DNA of 64,000 nt. Origin: Desulfovibrio legallii. Its GTDB lineage: Bacteria; Desulfobacterota; Desulfovibrionia; Desulfovibrionales; Desulfovibrionaceae. Shown in pieces: positions 59,940 through 64,000 of this stretch (its first letter is position 1; each line of letters begins with the position of its first letter). The stretch is taken from contig NZ_FNBX01000006.1 in NCBI RefSeq assembly GCF_900102485.1, positions 62,001 through 126,000 on the forward strand, given 5' to 3'. The translations under genes and the position numbers were made by a program. Below the pieces are notes generated by a model, which was not told where the DNA came from, did not search any database, and worked only from the letters and a program-made list of their open reading frames with translations.

Positions 59940-60995
59940 TCAGTCCGCGGCCGTTTCCGGGGCGTCCACAGCGGCGTCCATATCCACCGTGGGGCCGATG
60001 CCGCCGGCGGCAAAGGCCGTGAGCAGCCGGTTGGTCATTTCCTGGTCGTAGCGGGCGTCGCCGGCCAGCTCTTTGGCGGCGGCCAGGATGTCCTTGCTCT
60101 GGCCGTAGGGGCGGTCGCAGATCATGGCGGAAAAGGAATCCGCAATGGCCGTGATGCGGCCCACCCGGCTGATCTGCGCGCCCTTGAGGTGTTGCGGATA
60201 GCCGGAGCCGTCCAGGCGTTCGTGGTGCTCAAAGCAGGCCCGCACCAGCTCCTCGAAGGCTACGTCCATCTTCTGCATGAGTTTGATGCCCACCAGGGGG
60301 TGCGGCAGAATTTTTTCCCGTTCCTCCGTCTTGAGGGGGCCGGATTTGTTGGTCAGGAAGGCGGGCACCTTGAGCATGCCCACATCGTGCAGCAAGAAGG
60401 CAAGGGCCATGCGGTCCAGGTCGCGGCGGCGGATTTCGCCCGTGCCTTGCAGCCACAGCCAGAGGCCCACAATCATGGTGTTGATGGCGTGGCGCGGCTG
60501 GGAATATTTGCGGAACAGCCGCCGCATAAAGATAGTGCAGCGGTGGCGGTCGTTCCAGAGGTATTCCGTTACCACCATGACGTCGCGGTACAGAGGCTCA
60601 AAGACCAGCTTGACCGGCTGTTCCGCAAATTGCCCGTAGCGCAGGAGCAGAGCGCGGATGCAGATGTCGGCGATTTCCGCTTCCTTGAGGTTCTGATCCT
60701 GCAGCACCAGGTCCAGCTGCTTGACGATATGGCGCGAGTAGATGGGGTGGTCGGAGCGGGAAACAAAAAGATTGCCCTCGGCGCAGAGGGCGGCCACCTC
60801 GTCCACCTGCTCGTTGCTGAGCCGCACGCCCTTTTTGCAGTAGGGGGCCAGCACGCTGATGTCCTCGCGAAAGCTGAACAGATCTACCGGCGGACGGTAT
60901 TTGGGAAAGCTGGAGAGGATTTCTCCACTAATCTGGTAGTATTCCTCATTGATGTTCTGAGGGATGGGCCGGCTTTCCCTAATATTCTGGGCCAT
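59940..60995 (-). CDS. HD-GYP domain protein, likely cyclic-di-GMP phosphodiesterase
   Basis: A 351-residue cytoplasmic protein. The N-terminal 150 residues are helical and unfamiliar. The HD-GYP domain follows: RHAINTMIVGLWLWL, then the metal motif LLHDVGMLKVPAFL, HPLVGIKLMQKMD, and HHERLDGSGYPQHLKG with the GYP triplet. RVGRITAIADSFSAMICDRPYG completes the domain. All metal-binding residues visible are intact, so hydrolysis of cyclic di-GMP is plausible. It starts three bases after the pyruvate kinase stop, so the two genes are cotranscribed. An N-terminal sensor is not recognisable. No GGDEF gene occurs in the window. Confidence 0.9.
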   Translation of the reverse strand: MAQNIRESRPIPQNINEEYYQISGEILSSFPKYRPPVDLFSFREDISVLAPYCKKGVRLSNEQVDEVAALCAEGNLFVSRSDHPIYSRHIVKQLDLVLQDQNLKEAEIADICIRALLLRYGQFAEQPVKLVFEPLYRDVMVVTEYLWNDRHRCTIFMRRLFRKYSQPRHAINTMIVGLWLWLQGTGEIRRRDLDRMALAFLLHDVGMLKVPAFLTNKSGPLKTEEREKILPHPLVGIKLMQKMDVAFEELVRACFEHHERLDGSGYPQHLKGAQISRVGRITAIADSFSAMICDRPYGQSKDILAAAKELAGDARYDQEMTNRLLTAFAAGGIGPTVDMDAAVDAPETAAD

Positions 60996-60998
60996 AGG

Positions 60999-62417
60999 TT
61001 ATTTCCAGTAGATTTTCACGAGGTTGGTGCCGCGCGGCGTGGCTGAAGAGCCCTTGACCTGCCCGGCGGTGATCACGGCGCAATCGTTGGGGGCGAATTC
61101 CGGGCTGTTGTGGATGAAGTTCTCCGCCCGGATCAGGTGGCTGGGTTCTTCTTCAGGGTTTTCCACAAAAACGGGTTCCACGCCCCAGACAAAGTTGAGG
61201 GCCTTGACCGTAACCGGGTCCGGGGTCAGGGCGTAGATGGGCTGCGAGGGGCGCCTGGCCGAAACCTGCCGGGCTGAGCTGCCTGAAAGGCTGTGGGAAA
61301 CCAGAGCCCTGGCCCCGGCCTTGTCTGCCAGCAGGCAGGCGGAATAGGCCAGAAATTCCGGAATGCCCTTGTCCGCGTCCGGTTCCTCCAGCTTGCGGTT
61401 GAGCAGCAGCAGGCTTTCGGCCTCGTCGGTAATGCGGCGCATGTAACGCACGGTCTCCACCGGAAAGTTGCCCATGGCCGTTTCTTCCGAAAGCATGACG
61501 CAGTCCGCGCCGTCCAGCACGGCATTGGCCACGTCTGTGGTTTCCGCGCGGGTGGGGGCGGGGCTGTTGACCATGGAAAGCAGCATCTGCGTGGCCACGA
61601 TGACGGGCTTGGAGGCCTTGTTGCAGGCGCTGATGATGCGCTTTTGCAGGGCCGGCAGGTGGGGCAGGGGGCACTCCACCCCCAGGTCGCCGCGCGCCAC
61701 CATAACCACGTCCGTTTCGTGCAGAATGGCGTCCAGGTTGTCCACGGCGCTCTGGCGCTCCAGCTTGACCACCACGGGAATGCTCTTGCCCGCGGCGGCG
61801 ATGAGCTCCTTGGCCTCCCGCACGTCGTCAGCGGTCTGCACATAGGAAACGGCCACGGCGTCCACGCCCAGCTTGAGGCCGTCGGCCAGGTCTTTTTTGT
61901 CCTTTTCCGTCAGGGCGCGTACCTTGGTGGCCTTGCCGGGCAGTGCCAGCCCCTTGCGGGAGGTCACAAGCCCGGCATTTTCCGCTTCCAGGGTCACCAG
62001 CCCGTCCGCGCGCCGTTCCTGCACCACAAACTGCAGGCCCCCGTCGGCCAGCACCATGCGGTCACCGGGCACCAGGCTTTCAAGGATGACGTCGTGGTCA
62101 AAAGGCAGGTAAGGGGCGTCGGCCACGCGCCGGTCCGTGGGGCCCAGCACAAGGCGCATGCCCTTGCTCACGCTGATGGTTTTTTCCGGCAGAACGCCCA
62201 GGCGGATCTTGGGGCCGGAAAGGTCCTGCATGATGGTGATGGGCCGCCCCAGGGCGCGCTCCACCTCGCGGATGCGGTCAATGATGGCGACAAAATCCGC
62301 TGCGCCGCCGTGGGAAAAATTGAGGCGGAATACGCTGACGCCGGCCTCGGCCAGGGCCAGCAGCTTCTCGCTGCTGTTGGAGGCGGGACCGATGGTGGCG
62401 ACGATTTTGGTTTTCAT
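60999..62417 (-). CDS. pyk: Pyruvate kinase
   Basis: A 472-residue glycolytic enzyme making pyruvate and ATP from PEP. It begins MKTKIVATIGPASNSSEKLL and shows FRLNFSHGG, DLSGPKIRLG, the catalytic Lys region VVVKLERQSAVDNLDAIL (usually KIE, here KLE), MVARGDLGVECPL, VIVATQMLLSMVNSPAPTRAE and NAVLDGADCVMLSEETAMG. The C-terminal domain from about residue 340 is the regulatory domain. Its start faces mraZ across a 350-base gap; on the minus strand TTGACA (plus 62643-62648) could be its -35. It forms an operon with the HD-GYP gene. With PEP synthase and pyruvate carboxylase in the window it closes the PEP-pyruvate cycle. Confidence 0.95.
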   Translation of the reverse strand: MKTKIVATIGPASNSSEKLLALAEAGVSVFRLNFSHGGAADFVAIIDRIREVERALGRPITIMQDLSGPKIRLGVLPEKTISVSKGMRLVLGPTDRRVADAPYLPFDHDVILESLVPGDRMVLADGGLQFVVQERRADGLVTLEAENAGLVTSRKGLALPGKATKVRALTEKDKKDLADGLKLGVDAVAVSYVQTADDVREAKELIAAAGKSIPVVVKLERQSAVDNLDAILHETDVVMVARGDLGVECPLPHLPALQKRIISACNKASKPVIVATQMLLSMVNSPAPTRAETTDVANAVLDGADCVMLSEETAMGNFPVETVRYMRRITDEAESLLLLNRKLEEPDADKGIPEFLAYSACLLADKAGARALVSHSLSGSSARQVSARRPSQPIYALTPDPVTVKALNFVWGVEPVFVENPEEEPSHLIRAENFIHNSPEFAPNDCAVITAGQVKGSSATPRGTNLVKIYWK

Positions 62418-62697
62418 GCGGTATTCCCCAATGCCGATCGCTCTCCCGACCCCGTTTGCCTTTGCCGCTGCTGCGTGGCCCGGCTCGGCTGCGGGGCTCC
62501 CAGGGCGGGGCGTCGCAAGGACAGCGCGGGGCGGGCGATGGTGCTCTTGTGGTTAAAGGCCGCAGGGGCGCGGGGCCCCTGGTGATTCCCGTTGTTGCGC
62601 AGTGCATCCGGATTACAGAACTCTCCCCGCTTTTCCCTTCATTGTCAAGGTATTTGGCCCGGCGGCCAAGGGTTTCCGGCGCTGCGGCCAGGCCCGC

Positions 62698-62726
62698 TTG
62701 ACACCCCCGGCCCCTTGGGGCATAAG
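62698..62726 (+). promoter_or_regulatory. Candidate promoter of the dcw cluster
   Basis: TTGACA (62698-62703) and CATAAG (62721-62726) are 17 bases apart, 42 bases before the mraZ GTG. The MraZ boxes begin at the -10 element. Confidence 0.6.
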
Positions 62727-62761
62727 TGGGAAAAAGTGGTAAAAAGTAGTAAAAAAGTGGT
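62726..62761 (+). promoter_or_regulatory. MraZ boxes (four direct repeats)
   Basis: GTGGG at 62726, GTGGT at 62736, GTAGT at 62746 and GTGGT at 62757 are separated by A-rich spacers at one helical turn (10, 10, 11 bases). MraZ is known to bind such GTGGG-type tandem repeats upstream of its own gene and repress it. Confidence 0.8.
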
Positions 62762-62767
62762 AAGACG

Positions 62768-63214
62768 GTGCAAAAGATCTTCAGCAAAAGCCTTTCCCGC
62801 AGCCTGGACCCCAAGGGCCGGCTTATGCTCCCGCCGGAGTACCGGGAGGGGCTTTGCGCCGCGAGTGAGAACGGGGCCTTCTGGCTTACCGCTTTTTATG
62901 GCCGCCTGGTGGCCTATCTTCCGGAAGACTGGGGGGCCGTCACCACGCAATTGTGCCGCATAGCCCTGCCTTCGCCCCGCCTGGCCCATTTTAAAACCAA
63001 GGTCATGGGCCTGGCGCAGGAGCTGATCCCGGACGCGCAGGGCAGGGTGCGCATACCCCAGGCGCTCATCCGCGAAGCCGACCTTAAAAAGGACGTCATG
63101 CTGGTGGGCATGTTCAACAAATTTGAAATTTGGGACCAGAGCCGATTCGACGCCCTGAGCATTGAGGATGTTTCCGCGGAGCTGGCCGCCAGCGGGCTGG
63201 ACATCAGCCTGTAA
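62768..63214 (+). CDS. mraZ: Transcriptional regulator MraZ
   Basis: A 148-residue regulator of the division and cell-wall (dcw) cluster. It contains two AbrB-like halves: the first has SLSRSLDPKGRLMLPPEYREGL (conserved core DPKGRLMLP), the second LIPDAQGRVRIPQALIREADL. It oligomerises into a ring in relatives and binds the tandem boxes just upstream. The start is GTG at 62768, followed by QKIFSKS; no strong Shine-Dalgarno is visible. rsmH follows 73 bases downstream as in most genomes. Confidence 0.94.
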   Translation: MQKIFSKSLSRSLDPKGRLMLPPEYREGLCAASENGAFWLTAFYGRLVAYLPEDWGAVTTQLCRIALPSPRLAHFKTKVMGLAQELIPDAQGRVRIPQALIREADLKKDVMLVGMFNKFEIWDQSRFDALSIEDVSAELAASGLDISL

Positions 63215-63287
63215 ACGCGGGCCGCGGCGCTTCCTGCGTCTCGCCGAACCAGGGCAAGGCCCGCGCTTTCGCCTACAGGATATGGTC

Positions 63288-64000
63288 ATGCAGCAGCTTA
63301 CGTCGTCAGAGCAAGGCCCGGCCCGGCATGTGCCGGTGCTGCCCGCCCAGGTGCTGGAGGCTTTGGCCCCGCGCCCCGGCGGGCGCTACCTGGACGGCAC
63401 GCTGGGCCTGGGCGGCCACGCCGCCGCCGTGCTTGCGGCGGCCCCCGGCGCGGAGCTCTGCGGTCTGGACCGGGATGCGGAAGCCCTGGAGCTGGCCCGG
63501 GAGCGGCTTGCGCCCTTTGGCAGCCGGGCGCACTTTTTTCACTGCCGCTACAGCGAATTTGCCCAGGCCCTGGACGAACTGGGCTGGGACCGGGTGGACG
63601 GCGCGCTGCTGGACATCGGGGTCTCGTCCCTGCAACTGGACGAGGCGGAGCGGGGATTCAGCTTCCACAGCGACGGCCCCCTGGACATGCGCATGGATCC
63701 GCAGCCCGGTCTGCCTTCGGCCTGGCACTGGGTCAACCGGGAGAGCTTCGCCCGACTTAAGGAATGCATCGCCACCCTGGGGGAGGAACCCCAGGCCGGG
63801 CGCATTGCCCGCGTCATTGTGGAGGCCAGGCAAAAGGCCAGCATTGACACCACCGGCGAGCTGGCCGCCCTGGTGGAAAAGGCCTATCCCGCCGCCTGGC
63901 GGGCCAGGGCCCGGCGGCACCCGGCCACACGCACTTTTCAGGCCCTGCGCATGGCCGTCAACGACGAACTGGGCGAGCTGCGCCGGTTTCTGGACGCCAT
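63288..64000 (+). CDS. rsmH: 16S rRNA (cytosine-1402 N4) methyltransferase, 3' part outside the window
   Basis: RsmH methylates C1402 of 16S rRNA with SAM. The frame is open from 63288 to the window edge, giving at least 237 residues of about 310-320. It begins MQQLTSSEQGPARHVPVLPA and has GRYLDGTLGLGGHAAAVL (SAM motif I), LCGLDRDAEAL, DGALLDIGVSSLQLDEAERG, FSFHSDGPLDMRMD and HPATRTFQALRMAVNDELGE, all highly characteristic. The ATG at 63288 is seven bases after AGGA; another in-frame ATG at 63282 is too close to it. The gene is incomplete only because the window ends. Confidence 0.95.
   Translation, partial: MQQLTSSEQGPARHVPVLPAQVLEALAPRPGGRYLDGTLGLGGHAAAVLAAAPGAELCGLDRDAEALELARERLAPFGSRAHFFHCRYSEFAQALDELGWDRVDGALLDIGVSSLQLDEAERGFSFHSDGPLDMRMDPQPGLPSAWHWVNRESFARLKECIATLGEEPQAGRIARVIVEARQKASIDTTGELAALVEKAYPAAWRARARRHPATRTFQALRMAVNDELGELRRFLDA

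Noticed and set aside
62726-62761. CRISPR-like short direct repeats
   Set aside because: Five-base boxes at one-turn spacing before mraZ are MraZ binding sites. There are no spacers or cas genes.

Overview
The window is high-GC, densely coded chromosome from a sulfate-reducing deltaproteobacterium of the Desulfovibrio type. This is inferred from gene content, not from a marker-gene search. The signs are futalosine-pathway menaquinone synthesis (mqnD), a Tmc/Dsr-like membrane electron-transfer pair, the LL-diaminopimelate aminotransferase route to lysine, a three-gene split glutamate synthase, a birA-pyruvate carboxylase-PEP synthase block, and a tungsten locus with an aldehyde oxidoreductase, a TupABC transporter and a TunR-type regulator. 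I see no prophage, integron, IS element, CRISPR array or rRNA.

Layout: 0-2.3 kb mqnD and a MATE exporter; 2.6-4.1 kb tRNA-Lys and serS (minus); 4.3-6.6 kb an envelope lipoprotein, an exported repeat protein and a small unknown; 6.8-9.4 kb a CCG-domain Fe-S protein with a NarI-like membrane cytochrome b (minus); 10.2-12.4 kb dapF-dapL; 12.8-17.9 kb split glutamate synthase; 18.1-19.9 kb nitroreductase and a UDP-glucuronate decarboxylase-type epimerase; 20-23 kb glycine-betaine ABC transporter (minus); 23.7-25.5 kb an S24 repressor and a small exported protein in a loose, repeat-bearing stretch; 25.8-30.0 kb Lon-like protease, hemC, a zinc-ribbon protein and a sugar isomerase (minus); 30.2-34.3 kb nadK, a DUF89-like protein and gatB; 34.5-35.4 kb an unrecognised repeat protein; 35.6-39.6 kb phoH, a 7TM-HD phosphohydrolase and ybeY; 39.9-49.5 kb cca (minus) diverging from birA, pyc and ppsA; 49.7-59.8 kb the molybdenum/tungsten section; 59.9-62.4 kb pyk with an HD-GYP protein (minus); 62.7-64 kb the start of a dcw (division and cell wall) cluster, mraZ then rsmH, the latter cut by the window edge.

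How genes work together: BirA should biotinylate the pyruvate carboxylase, and PEP synthase and pyruvate kinase complete a pyruvate/PEP/oxaloacetate node. TupABC would import tungstate under TunR control. Two MoeA-type proteins, a MoaD-like sulfur carrier and its adenylating enzyme would supply pterin cofactor to the aldehyde oxidoreductase.

The most unusual non-gene signal is a dispersed intergenic element of about 145 bp. It has three full copies, one degenerate inverted copy, one internally deleted copy and one possible remnant. Three copies abut or overlap stop codons. A second, two-copy family is a near-perfect 22-23 bp hairpin just after the stop codons of two unrelated genes.
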